Shown here one piece after another: positions 6,698 through 13,948 of a stretch of DNA of 17,869 nucleotides (the stretch's first letter is position 1; every line of letters starts with the position of its first letter). Below the pieces are notes generated by a model that was not told the DNA's origin, searched no databases, and saw nothing but the letters and a program-made list of their open reading frames with translations. A program made the translations under genes and the position numbers. The stretch is from Oscillospiraceae bacterium (GTDB taxonomy: Bacteria; Bacillota; Clostridia; Oscillospirales; Oscillospiraceae): positions 1 to 17,869 of the forward strand of contig CACZSJ010000090.1 in NCBI GenBank assembly GCA_902783825.1. The letters run 5' to 3'.

Positions 6698-6713
6698 GCA
6701 ATTTTTCTTGCAA
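6690..6713 (+). repeat. Tandem direct repeat of 12 bases
   Basis: TTTTTCTTGCAA occurs twice without a gap (6690-6701, 6702-6713), starting in the T-tract of the terminator. It duplicates the T-tract and may be a slippage product or a second uridine run aiding termination. Confidence 0.85.
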
Positions 6714-6728
6714 ATTTCAGGATAAGTC

Positions 6729-6757
6729 TTTCTTTTTTTCGTGCAGCGTGGTAAAAT
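6729..6757 (+). promoter_or_regulatory. Sigma-A promoter with extended -10 before asp23
   Basis: TAAAAT (6752-6757) is preceded by TGG, giving the extended -10 pattern TGnTAAAAT. The -35 region 17 bases upstream (TTTCTT, 6729-6734) is weak. The site lies about 28 bases before the asp23 start and after the spoIIIA terminator, so it probably drives the asp23-to-recN genes. Confidence 0.6.
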
Positions 6758-6785
6758 ATTCTGAATTCATTTAGGAGGACGATCC

Positions 6786-7148
6786 ATGGCTGAGAATTAT
6801 ATTACGTGCCGGGAAGAAAACGGCAGCATCAATATTTCTGAAGATGTGATTTCCGGTATGGTGCGGGCCGCAGTGGCGGAAGTCGACGGCGTTGCCGGAC
6901 TTTCCAACACAGCTGGCTCCGAGCTTGCCGAGCTGATTGGTCTCAAGACGCTGCCCAAAGGCGTGAAGGTGCAGTTTGTGGATGAGAAGATCGTGGTGGA
7001 TACCATCGTGACGGTGATGTACGGCTTTAACATTGTTGAGGTTGCCAAGCAGGTGCAGGACAAGGTGATGACCGCCGTGCAGGCCGCGACCGGAATCGAA
7101 CAGGCGGAGATTAACGTACACGTTTCCGGAATCGCCTTTGAAAAATAA
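6786..7148 (+). CDS. Asp23/Gls24 family envelope stress protein
   Basis: A protein of 120 aa, the usual length for the short Asp23/Gls24 (DUF322) family. The motifs are typical: GSINISEDVISGMVRAAVAEVDGVAGLS near residues 13-40, GVKVQFVDEKIVVDTIVTV in the middle, and a C-terminal EINVHVSGIAF. In Bacillus the equivalent position before nusB is taken by yqhY; family members are linked to cell-envelope homeostasis and in Staphylococcus to a membrane-anchored stress protein. AGGAGG (6773-6778) sits 7 bases before the ATG. It is the first gene of the housekeeping transcript, 16 bases ahead of nusB. The exact physiological role here is not known. Confidence 0.93.
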   Translation: MAENYITCREENGSINISEDVISGMVRAAVAEVDGVAGLSNTAGSELAELIGLKTLPKGVKVQFVDEKIVVDTIVTVMYGFNIVEVAKQVQDKVMTAVQAATGIEQAEINVHVSGIAFEK

Positions 7149-7164
7149 GCGGGAGGATTGGGGA

Positions 7165-7623
7165 ATGACCAGAACCGCGGCAAGAGAGATTGCGATCCAG
7201 CTGTGCTTTGCGGCTGAGGCCGCCGGCAGACTGCCGGAGGAACTGATGGAGGACTTCTTTTCTCCGGAGCATTATGATAGTCTTGCACAGGAACAGGAGC
7301 TTTTTGCTGACTACCCCGACAAGACGCAGATGGAGTATATCCGCAGACTGCTGACGCTTGGCATGGAACACCGGGCGGAGATCGACGGCTATATTGAACG
7401 TTACGCCAGAGGCTGGAAGGTGGAAAGGATTTCGCATACAGCGCGGGCAATCCTTCGCTGCGCTCTGTGCGAGATCCTCTATATGGATGACGTGCCCAAC
7501 GCGGTGGCCATCAACGAAGCGGTGGAGTTGGACAAGTCCTATGACGAGCCGGAGACTGTTTCTTTTGTCAATGGCGTTCTGGGTGGATTTATGCGCGGTG
7601 AACTTGCCCGGGAAGACAGCTGA
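7165..7623 (+). CDS. nusB: Transcription antitermination factor NusB
   Basis: A protein of 152 aa, all-helical NusB family, which binds boxA RNA together with NusE (S10) to prevent premature termination in rRNA operons. Seen: RTAAREIAIQLCFA at the N-terminus, and the signature region containing RISHTARAILRCALCEILYM, DVPNAVAINEAVELDKSY and SFVNGVLGG toward the C-terminus. The start ATG at 7165 is preceded by GGGAGGA (7151-7157) at 7 bases; a longer in-frame start at 7138 lies inside asp23 and is unlikely. xseA follows after two bases. Confidence 0.96.
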   Translation: MTRTAAREIAIQLCFAAEAAGRLPEELMEDFFSPEHYDSLAQEQELFADYPDKTQMEYIRRLLTLGMEHRAEIDGYIERYARGWKVERISHTARAILRCALCEILYMDDVPNAVAINEAVELDKSYDEPETVSFVNGVLGGFMRGELAREDS

Positions 7624-7625
7624 CT

Positions 7626-8840
7626 ATGCAGAGACAGGCAATCAGTGTTACAGAACTGAATAACCGGATCAAGGGACTGTTCGAGCTGGATCCGTTGCTT
7701 GCCGATGTATGTGTGCGCGGCGAGCTGTCCAATTACAAGATGTATCCTTCCGGCCATCACTATTTCAGTCTCAAGGACAGCGAGAGCAGTCTGCGCTGCG
7801 TCATGTTCAAAAGCAGCGCCTCCAAGCTGCGCTTTCAGCCGGAAAACGGAATGGGCGTTACCGCGTACGGGCGAGTATCCGTCTATCCACGGGATGGTGC
7901 CTATCAGCTGTATTGCACGGCCTTGGTTCCGGAGGGGACTGGAGATCTGCAAATTGCCTTTGAGCAGTTGAAAGAGAAGCTCTCCGAAGAGGGCTTGTTT
8001 GATCCGGCGCACAAAAAACCGCTTCCTCCGTTTCCGGAAAAGATCGCCATTGTGACCTCGTCTGCGGGTGCGGCGATACACGATATGATTCGCATTCTGG
8101 GCCGTCGCTGGCCCATGGCCAAAGTGGTTTTGCTCCCGGTGCGCGTCCAGGGAGCGGAAGCACCGCCGGAGATTGCAGGCGCCATCCGCTATGCCAATGA
8201 GTTTCAATTGGCGGACGTGTTGATCACCGGGCGGGGCGGCGGTTCCATGGAGGATTTATGGGCGTTTAACGACGAGAGAGTTGCCAGGGCGATTTACGCC
8301 TCGGAAATCCCCGTGATTTCTGCTGTGGGCCACGAGCCGGATGTGACGATTGCGGATTATGTGGCGGACCGGCGGGCGTCTACCCCGTCCAACGCGGCGG
8401 AAATCGTGGTGCCGGATCAATTTGAGATGCGGGAAAGCCTGACGTCCTACGAGATTCGAAGCCGTCAGGCTGTGCAGAAGGGTTTGACCCGGGCGGCGCA
8501 GCAGCTGGAAATGATGAGAAGTAAGCGCGTCTTGGCGGATCCAATGGTATACATTGACAACCGGCGTATGGAGTTGGATCATGCCAGAGACAGGCTTGGT
8601 GCCGCGGCAGATCGGAGGCTTTCCGAAAAGAAACAGCGCTTTGTCAAACTGGGCGCCGCATTGGACGCGATGAGTCCACTTCGGGTCTTGTCCCGTGGCT
8701 ACTCAATCGCCGCATCGGATGAAGGAAAACCGATCAGACATGTACAGGAGCTTCATCCGGGGGACAAAATCAAACTGACCTTTGCCCGGGGGTGTGCGGA
8801 CTGCACGGTCGATCACGTGGAGGAAAATGAAAATGGCTGA
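7626..8840 (+). CDS. xseA: Exodeoxyribonuclease VII large subunit
   Basis: A protein of 404 aa (about 450 in Bacillus subtilis and Escherichia coli). With XseB it forms exonuclease VII, which degrades single-stranded DNA from both ends. Seen: the N-terminal OB-fold (ISVTELNNRIKGLFELDP; RGELSNYKMYPSGHHYFSLKD), then the catalytic core with IAIVTSSAGAAIHDM, ITGRGGGSMEDLWAFN near residue 201, and VGHEPDVTIADYVADRRASTPSNAAE. A coiled-coil C-terminal part follows; the shorter length is mostly there. It starts two bases after nusB with no strong ribosome binding site, and its end overlaps xseB. Confidence 0.97.
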   Translation: MQRQAISVTELNNRIKGLFELDPLLADVCVRGELSNYKMYPSGHHYFSLKDSESSLRCVMFKSSASKLRFQPENGMGVTAYGRVSVYPRDGAYQLYCTALVPEGTGDLQIAFEQLKEKLSEEGLFDPAHKKPLPPFPEKIAIVTSSAGAAIHDMIRILGRRWPMAKVVLLPVRVQGAEAPPEIAGAIRYANEFQLADVLITGRGGGSMEDLWAFNDERVARAIYASEIPVISAVGHEPDVTIADYVADRRASTPSNAAEIVVPDQFEMRESLTSYEIRSRQAVQKGLTRAAQQLEMMRSKRVLADPMVYIDNRRMELDHARDRLGAAADRRLSEKKQRFVKLGAALDAMSPLRVLSRGYSIAASDEGKPIRHVQELHPGDKIKLTFARGCADCTVDHVEENENG

Positions 8841-9066
8841 GAAGAAAGTGAGTTTTGAACAGGGCCTGAATAGATTGGACGAGATTGTGAGGCATCTGGA
8901 GCAAGGGGATCTCCCGCTGAGCGAGTCCCTGTCGCTTTTCGAAGAGGGAGCCAAGCTGCTGGCCTCCTGCAGCAAATTGCTGGATGAGGCGGAGCAAAAG
9001 GTGGTCAAGCTGCGCAAGGGCGCGGATCGACAGCCGGAAGAGCTACCCTTTGAAGATGAGGGCTGA
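8833..9066 (+). CDS. xseB: Exodeoxyribonuclease VII small subunit
   Basis: A protein of 77 aa, normal for XseB, a short helical protein that decorates the XseA coiled-coil arms. Seen: VSFEQGLNRLDEIVRHLEQGDLPL and LSLFEEGAKLLASC, the family signature, with an acidic C-terminal tail. The start is taken at ATG 8833 because GGAGG (8819-8823) is 9 bases away; ATG 8827 is only 3 bases away. The gene overlaps the xseA 3' end by 8 bases and is followed by ispA after one base. Confidence 0.95.
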   Translation: MAEKKVSFEQGLNRLDEIVRHLEQGDLPLSESLSLFEEGAKLLASCSKLLDEAEQKVVKLRKGADRQPEELPFEDEG

Positions 9067-9067
9067 G

Positions 9068-9937
9068 ATGACAACAGAGGCCTATAAAGAACAGATCGAG
9101 CAGGCGCTGGCGACATACTTTCGTGTGGATGAGCCGTTCCCGTATCAGGGACTGGCAGAGTCCATGCGCTACAGCCTCCTTGCAGGGGGAAAACGGATCC
9201 GGCCAATGCTGGTGCTGGAGTTTTGCCGGATCAGCGGCGGCGATGTAAAAAAGGCGCTGCCCGTGGCCTGTGCGGTTGAGATGCTGCATACCTACAGCCT
9301 GATCCACGATGATCTGCCCTGCATGGACAACGATGACCTGCGCCGGGGAAAGCCCACGAACCATGTGGTCTTCGGGGAAACGACGGCAGTTCTGGCTGGA
9401 GACGCTTTGCAGGCGGAAGCCTTCGGAACGATTCTTCGCAGTGATCTTCCTGCGGCGTGTCGTGCCAAGTGCGCGGAGATCCTTGCTTCGGCGGTTGGCC
9501 TGGACGGGATGTGCGGCGGGCAGTATTTAGATATCCTTGGGGAAGGCAAGCTTCTCCGGGAGGAAGATTTGAACGAAATCAACAGCCGCAAGACAGGGGC
9601 GCTTCTGACTGCGGCCTGTCAGATGGGCGTGGCCGCCGCCGGCGGCCGGGAGGATCAGCTGGAGACAGCGGCACAGTATGGAGCCGCCATTGGCATGGCC
9701 TTCCAGATCCGGGACGATATGCTGGACGTACTCAGCACAAAGGAAGAACTGGGAAAGCCCATCGGTTCCGATGTGCAGGAAAATAAAAACACCTATATGG
9801 TCTTGTTGGGAGAAGAGCGCTGCGCGGCTCTGGTGGCGCGCCTTACGGAGGCGGCCAAGACCGTTTTGCGGCAGAGCTTTACAGATACAGAATTTCTCAT
9901 CTCGCTTGCGGATTCCATGGCGCTGCGACGCAACTGA
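9068..9937 (+). CDS. ispA: Polyprenyl synthetase, farnesyl-diphosphate synthase type
   Basis: A protein of 289 aa that condenses IPP with DMAPP/GPP to make farnesyl diphosphate for quinones and undecaprenyl carriers. Seen: LLAGGKRIRP near residue 38; the first aspartate-rich motif in HDDLPCMDNDDLRRG near residue 81 (DDxxxxD, the bacterial FPP synthase type I form); GGQYLDI; and the second motif QIRDDMLD near residue 215. The chain-length region fits short-chain products. The start ATG 9068 follows the xseB stop by one base; a longer frame upstream is inside xseB. The xseB-ispA-dxs order is standard in Bacillota. Confidence 0.95.
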   Translation: MTTEAYKEQIEQALATYFRVDEPFPYQGLAESMRYSLLAGGKRIRPMLVLEFCRISGGDVKKALPVACAVEMLHTYSLIHDDLPCMDNDDLRRGKPTNHVVFGETTAVLAGDALQAEAFGTILRSDLPAACRAKCAEILASAVGLDGMCGGQYLDILGEGKLLREEDLNEINSRKTGALLTAACQMGVAAAGGREDQLETAAQYGAAIGMAFQIRDDMLDVLSTKEELGKPIGSDVQENKNTYMVLLGEERCAALVARLTEAAKTVLRQSFTDTEFLISLADSMALRRN

Positions 9938-9953
9938 TTCGCAAGGGCTGGTT

Positions 9954-9967
9954 AGGGGTAAGCTTTG
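9954..9967 (+). promoter_or_regulatory. Ribosome binding site setting the dxs TTG start
   Basis: AGGGG at 9954-9958 is 6 bases before TTG 9965. No in-frame ATG lies nearby, and the family N-terminus aligns from this TTG. Confidence 0.75.
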
Positions 9968-11818
9968 GGTATATTAGAGACAATACAATCATCCAATGAC
10001 GTCAAACAATTGCGGCCGGAACAGCTTGTGCCTTTGTGCAAGGAAATCCGGGAGTTTTTGATTGATTCCGTGTCGAAAACAGGAGGACATCTGGCCTCAA
10101 ACCTGGGGACGGTGGAGCTTACGCTTGCGCTGCATCGGGTATACGACACCCGGCGAGACCGCCTGGTTTTTGACGTGGGACATCAGAGTTACACGCACAA
10201 GCTTCTCACCGGGCGCAGAGAGCAGTTTTCCACCTTGCGCCAGCATGGGGGGCTTTCCGGTTTTCCCAGACCCTATGAGAGCGAGGATGACGCTTTCCTG
10301 GCGGGACATGCTTCCAATTCCATCTCTGTTGCTCTGGGAATGGCGCAAGCTCGCACACTGTTGGGACAGGATTATGACGTTGTCGCCGTGATTGGTGACG
10401 GCGCCCTGACCGGCGGGCTTGCCTACGAAGGGCTTGCCGGTGCGGCGGCCAGCGGAGAGGCCATGGTCATTGTCCTCAATGACAACAACATGTCCATTGA
10501 CCCCAATGTGGGCGGAATCGCCAGCCTTCTGCAGAAGATGCGGATCAAGCCCAGCTATATCAGTTTCAAAAAGGCGTATCGTGCGATCTTTTCCCAACTG
10601 CCGGCGATCTATCAGTTTAACCACCGGATCAAGGAGAGAATCAAAGATTCTATTTTGCCGGGGAACATGTTCAGCGCGATGGATTTGAGCTACATCGGCC
10701 CGGTGGACGGACATGATGTCAAGCGGCTGGAATCTGTGCTGCGGTGGGCGAGGGATATGCGCCAACCGGTTATTGTACATGTGCTCACCCAAAAGGGAAA
10801 AGGCTGCGCATTTGCAGAAGCTCATCCGGAACGCTATCACGGTGTCGGCCCCTTTGACCCAGTTACCGGAGAACTAAAGTCCAGCGGCGAGGGTTTTTCA
10901 GAAAAGTTTGGGGAGCTTTTGTGCAAATTTGCTGAGAAGGATCCGCGGATCACCGCGATTACGGCGGCGATGGCCTGCGGCACCGGTTTGGACCGTTTCG
11001 CTGCCCGTTTCCCGGAGCGCTTTCACGATGTGGGCATTGCGGAAGGCCACGCCACGGCAATGGCCGCCGGCCTTGCCAAGCAGGGGGCGATTCCGGTCTT
11101 TGCCGTGTATGCCAGCTTTTTGCAGCGGGGATACGATATGCTGATTCACGATGTTGCTTTGCAGGGGCTGCACGCTGTGTTCGGCGTGGATCGGGCAGGC
11201 ATTGTAGGCGGAGACGGAGAGACCCATCATGGGATCTTTGACGTGTGCTATCTTCGCAGTGTGCCGGGGATGCAGATTCTTTGTCCCGCCAGCTATGCGG
11301 AGCTTGAGGCCATGCTGGAAGAGGCTGTGTTCCGCAGAGAAGGACCGGTTGCGATTCGATATCCACGAGGAAAAGAGGGCGCCTACACCGACTGCTCCAC
11401 CGAGACGGAACAATTGCTTCGGACTGGGGCGGATGCGACGCTGCTTTGTTATGGAATGATGGTCAACGAAGCCGTTTCTGCGGCGGATATCTTAGAGAAA
11501 CAGGGCCTTTCTGTGGAGCTGATTAAGCTCAACAGCATTGGCAGCAACGACTATCCGCTGGTTATGCAGTCTCTGCGTAAAACCGGAAGCTTGGTGTTCC
11601 CTGAGGAAGTCTGCGCAGCCGGCTGCGTGGGAACCGCGATCTTGGCACAGGCCGCGGGCGAGAGCATTTGCCTGAGAAACGCCGCGCTGTTGAATTTAGG
11701 CGAGGGAATCATCAGCCATGGAGACCGGAGTCTGCTGCTGCGCGACTGTGGAGCGGATACACAGGCCATTGTGGAGGCCGTCAGAAAAGGGATACCGAGC
11801 GACACGAAAAAAGCATGA
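9965..11818 (+). CDS. dxs: 1-deoxy-D-xylulose-5-phosphate synthase
   Basis: A protein of 617 aa, usual for Dxs, which joins pyruvate and glyceraldehyde-3-phosphate with thiamine diphosphate in the first step of the MEP isoprenoid pathway; it also feeds thiamine and pyridoxal synthesis. Seen: SKTGGHLASNLGTVELT near residue 40; the thiamine-diphosphate motif GDGALTGG with LNDNNMSI; SYIGPVDGHD; the catalytic Glu in DVGIAEGHA near residue 360; DRAGIVGGDGETHHG; and RYPRG. Near the catalytic Glu the usual EQHAVT reads EGHATA, a variant. Start is TTG, which may lower expression. The gene lies beside ispA, placing two isoprenoid steps together, and its stop overlaps the tlyA start. Confidence 0.97.
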   Translation: MGILETIQSSNDVKQLRPEQLVPLCKEIREFLIDSVSKTGGHLASNLGTVELTLALHRVYDTRRDRLVFDVGHQSYTHKLLTGRREQFSTLRQHGGLSGFPRPYESEDDAFLAGHASNSISVALGMAQARTLLGQDYDVVAVIGDGALTGGLAYEGLAGAAASGEAMVIVLNDNNMSIDPNVGGIASLLQKMRIKPSYISFKKAYRAIFSQLPAIYQFNHRIKERIKDSILPGNMFSAMDLSYIGPVDGHDVKRLESVLRWARDMRQPVIVHVLTQKGKGCAFAEAHPERYHGVGPFDPVTGELKSSGEGFSEKFGELLCKFAEKDPRITAITAAMACGTGLDRFAARFPERFHDVGIAEGHATAMAAGLAKQGAIPVFAVYASFLQRGYDMLIHDVALQGLHAVFGVDRAGIVGGDGETHHGIFDVCYLRSVPGMQILCPASYAELEAMLEEAVFRREGPVAIRYPRGKEGAYTDCSTETEQLLRTGADATLLCYGMMVNEAVSAADILEKQGLSVELIKLNSIGSNDYPLVMQSLRKTGSLVFPEEVCAAGCVGTAILAQAAGESICLRNAALLNLGEGIISHGDRSLLLRDCGADTQAIVEAVRKGIPSDTKKA

Positions 11819-12609
11819 AAAAAGAGAGATTGGACGTGCTGGTCTTTGAACGTGGACTGGCGGAAAGCCGGGAGCGGGCTAAGACCACGGTGATGAGCGG
11901 AAGCATATTTGTAAACGGGCAGCGTGTAGACAAGCCGGGAACTCCTGTTCCGGTGGACGCGGACATCGAACTGCGCGGCGAAGCGATGCCTTTTGTCAGT
12001 CGAGGCGGCTACAAATTGGACAAGGCGCTTAAGGTTTTCCCAGTGAATCCGTCTGGAAAGATCTGTATCGACTGCGGCGCTTCTACGGGCGGCTTTACAG
12101 ATGTGCTGCTTCAGCATGGCGCGGCGCGGGTGTACGCGGTGGACGTCGGCTATGGCCAGCTTGCCTGGAAGCTGCGAACGGACGAGCGCGTGGTCAACCT
12201 GGAGCGGATGAATCTGCGCTATATTGATCGGGAACAGATTCCGGAGCCTCTGGATCTGGCGGTGATGGACGTGTCTTTTATCTCCATCTGTTTGGTGTTG
12301 CCGGCGGTGCAAAAGCTGCTCAAGCCAGATGCGGAGCTGATTTGCCTGATCAAGCCCCAGTTTGAGGCAGGGCGGGAGCAGATAGGCAAAAAAGGCGTGG
12401 TACGAGATCCGGCGGTCCATGAAGCGGTGATTCAGAAGATTCTGGATTTTGCGTCTGTCAACGGCCTGCAAGTTTGTGGACTGGACTATTCTCCCATTCG
12501 CGGCCCGGAGGGCAATATTGAGTATATCTGCTATTTGAAAAATTGCGAGGGGCCAGATGCGGAAGTGGATGCTGCCGCTGTTGTGGCCGCCTCCCATGAC
12601 ACATTGTGA
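11815..12609 (+). CDS. tlyA: TlyA family rRNA 2'-O-methyltransferase (YqxC)
   Basis: A protein of 264 aa. Seen: an N-terminal S4 RNA-binding domain (residues 1-60, RLDVLVFERGLAESRERAKT and GSIFVNGQRV), then an FtsJ/RrmJ-type methyltransferase with SAM motif CIDCGASTGGFTDVLL near residue 84. The candidate catalytic Lys-Asp-Lys-Glu residues fall in RGGYKLDKAL, AVMDVSF, LIKPQFE and NIEYICY. TlyA proteins methylate 16S and/or 23S rRNA 2'-hydroxyls; Mycobacterium TlyA sets capreomycin sensitivity. The ATG at 11815 overlaps the dxs stop (ATGA), with no strong separate ribosome binding site, so translation is probably coupled. dxs-tlyA-argR-recN is a conserved order. Confidence 0.95.
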   Translation: MKKERLDVLVFERGLAESRERAKTTVMSGSIFVNGQRVDKPGTPVPVDADIELRGEAMPFVSRGGYKLDKALKVFPVNPSGKICIDCGASTGGFTDVLLQHGAARVYAVDVGYGQLAWKLRTDERVVNLERMNLRYIDREQIPEPLDLAVMDVSFISICLVLPAVQKLLKPDAELICLIKPQFEAGREQIGKKGVVRDPAVHEAVIQKILDFASVNGLQVCGLDYSPIRGPEGNIEYICYLKNCEGPDAEVDAAAVVAASHDTL

Positions 12610-12622
12610 GGTGACAGCCGTG
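12608..12622 (+). promoter_or_regulatory. Ribosome binding site setting the nadK GTG start
   Basis: GAGGTGA at 12608-12614, overlapping the tlyA stop, is 5 bases before GTG 12620. It favours that GTG over ATG 12596, which lies inside tlyA with no such site. Confidence 0.65.
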
Positions 12623-13465
12623 ATTGCTGTATGTCCCAATCCCTTTCGGGATCAAAACCTGGAATTGACCAGGAAAACCTGCGCCCTTTTGCAAGAGGCT
12701 GGCTACAGAACGGTGATCTGTCCGATCTTTGCGGAGGACGACCCGGATATTCTGCCGGACGACATACCGGTACAGCAGCTGCAGAAGGCGGCGCCGGAAA
12801 GCAATCTGTGCATCGTGATCGGGGGCGACGGCACCATTCTGGCTGCCGTTCGCCAGCTGCAGGGAGCTGCGATTCCGATTCTGGGCGTGAATCTGGGCAC
12901 AAAGGGCTTCATGTCCGCTTTGGAGCCGGAGGACCTTCCCTTGGTTCTGGAGGCCGCCAGAGGTGACTTTACCTGCAGTAGACGTATGATGCTTCAGGTT
13001 TCGGTGCAGCGGAACGGCCAGGTCATCTATACCGACCACGCCTTGAACGATGTGGTATTGCACGGCTATGGCGACTGTATTCAGCTTACCGCCTCTTGTG
13101 ACGGAGAGACCATCACCCAGTTTTCCGGCGATGGGATTGTGCTGGCGACGCCTACGGGCTCTACGGGATATTCCATGTCGGCCGGCGGCCCTATTGTGGA
13201 GCCGGATGCGGAGAACATTCTCATCAGTCCGATATGCGCGCATATGATGGGCGCACGCTCTTTTGTCCTGGATCCCAGACGATGTATCCAGGTCAAAACC
13301 GAGAAGCTGCATGGCCGAAGGGCGTATCTGTCGGTAGACGGCAATTCGGTTGTGGATTTGGAAAATGGAGATCTTGCCTGTGTGGTTAGATCCGAGCGAA
13401 ATACCCTGATGGCAAATTTGGGACGAAAAAGCTTTTATGAGCTTGCTTATAATAAATTGAGGTAG
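12620..13465 (+). CDS. nadK: NAD kinase
   Basis: A protein of 281 aa that phosphorylates NAD to NADP, the sole route to NADP in most bacteria. Seen: the N-terminal IAVCPNPFRD, GGDGTILAAVR near residue 68 (the GGDG nucleotide-binding motif), NLGTKGFMSALEPEDL, the substrate loop in LNDVVLHGYGD, and TPTGSTGYSMSAGGPIVEP. The GTG at 12620 is chosen from its ribosome binding site and because the protein then begins right at the conserved beta strand; ATG 12596 would overlap tlyA by 14 bases. Its insertion between tlyA and argR is a clostridial arrangement, as Bacillus subtilis lacks it at this locus. Confidence 0.95.
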   Translation: MIAVCPNPFRDQNLELTRKTCALLQEAGYRTVICPIFAEDDPDILPDDIPVQQLQKAAPESNLCIVIGGDGTILAAVRQLQGAAIPILGVNLGTKGFMSALEPEDLPLVLEAARGDFTCSRRMMLQVSVQRNGQVIYTDHALNDVVLHGYGDCIQLTASCDGETITQFSGDGIVLATPTGSTGYSMSAGGPIVEPDAENILISPICAHMMGARSFVLDPRRCIQVKTEKLHGRRAYLSVDGNSVVDLENGDLACVVRSERNTLMANLGRKSFYELAYNKLR

Positions 13466-13475
13466 GAGGCCAGCC

Positions 13476-13925
13476 ATGAAACCGGGCAGACAGAACGCCA
13501 TTTTGGAAATCATTTCCCAAAGAGAAATCGAGACACAGCATCAGCTCCTACAGGCACTGGCCGAGCGGGGCGTGAAAAGCACCCAGGCTACGCTTTCCCG
13601 AGATATCAAGGATATGCGTTTGGTGAAAGAGCTTGGGCCAAACGGCAATTACCGCTATGTAGCGGGAAGCCGTCAAGAGGCCAGCGGTACGGAGCAAAAG
13701 CTGCGCACCATTTTCAAAGAGAGCGTCCTATCATACGATGTGGCGCAGAATCTGTTTGTGATCCGTACTCTTCCGGGGATGGCGTCCGCGGCCTGTTCCG
13801 CAGTTGACGCCATGGAAATCCGCGGTCTGGTTGGCACAATTGCCGGGGACGACACGGCCTTTCTGGCCATGCGGGACAACGAGGCTGCCCAGGCCCTCTA
13901 CCACGAGATTGAGATGCTGTTTTAA
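13476..13925 (+). CDS. argR: Arginine repressor ArgR/AhrC
   Basis: A protein of 149 aa, the exact size range of ArgR, a hexameric arginine-responsive regulator that represses arginine synthesis and activates catabolism. Seen: a winged-helix N-terminus (AILEIISQREIETQHQLL; VKSTQATLSRDIKDMRLVK) and the C-terminal oligomerisation and arginine-binding part with GLVGTIAGDDTAFLAM. AGGAGG (13464-13469), overlapping the nadK stop, is 6 bases before the ATG. No arginine operator is visible in the 10-base gap, so autoregulation through a local promoter is unlikely. Confidence 0.97.
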   Translation: MKPGRQNAILEIISQREIETQHQLLQALAERGVKSTQATLSRDIKDMRLVKELGPNGNYRYVAGSRQEASGTEQKLRTIFKESVLSYDVAQNLFVIRTLPGMASAACSAVDAMEIRGLVGTIAGDDTAFLAMRDNEAAQALYHEIEMLF

Positions 13926-13948
13926 TTTTTGCTTTCAGGAGCGATCAC

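Noticed and set aside
11551..12639. Minus-strand open frame of 362 codons under dxs, tlyA and nadK
   Set aside because: It spans the junctions of three conserved plus-strand genes and is His/Arg/Gln-rich with no domain.
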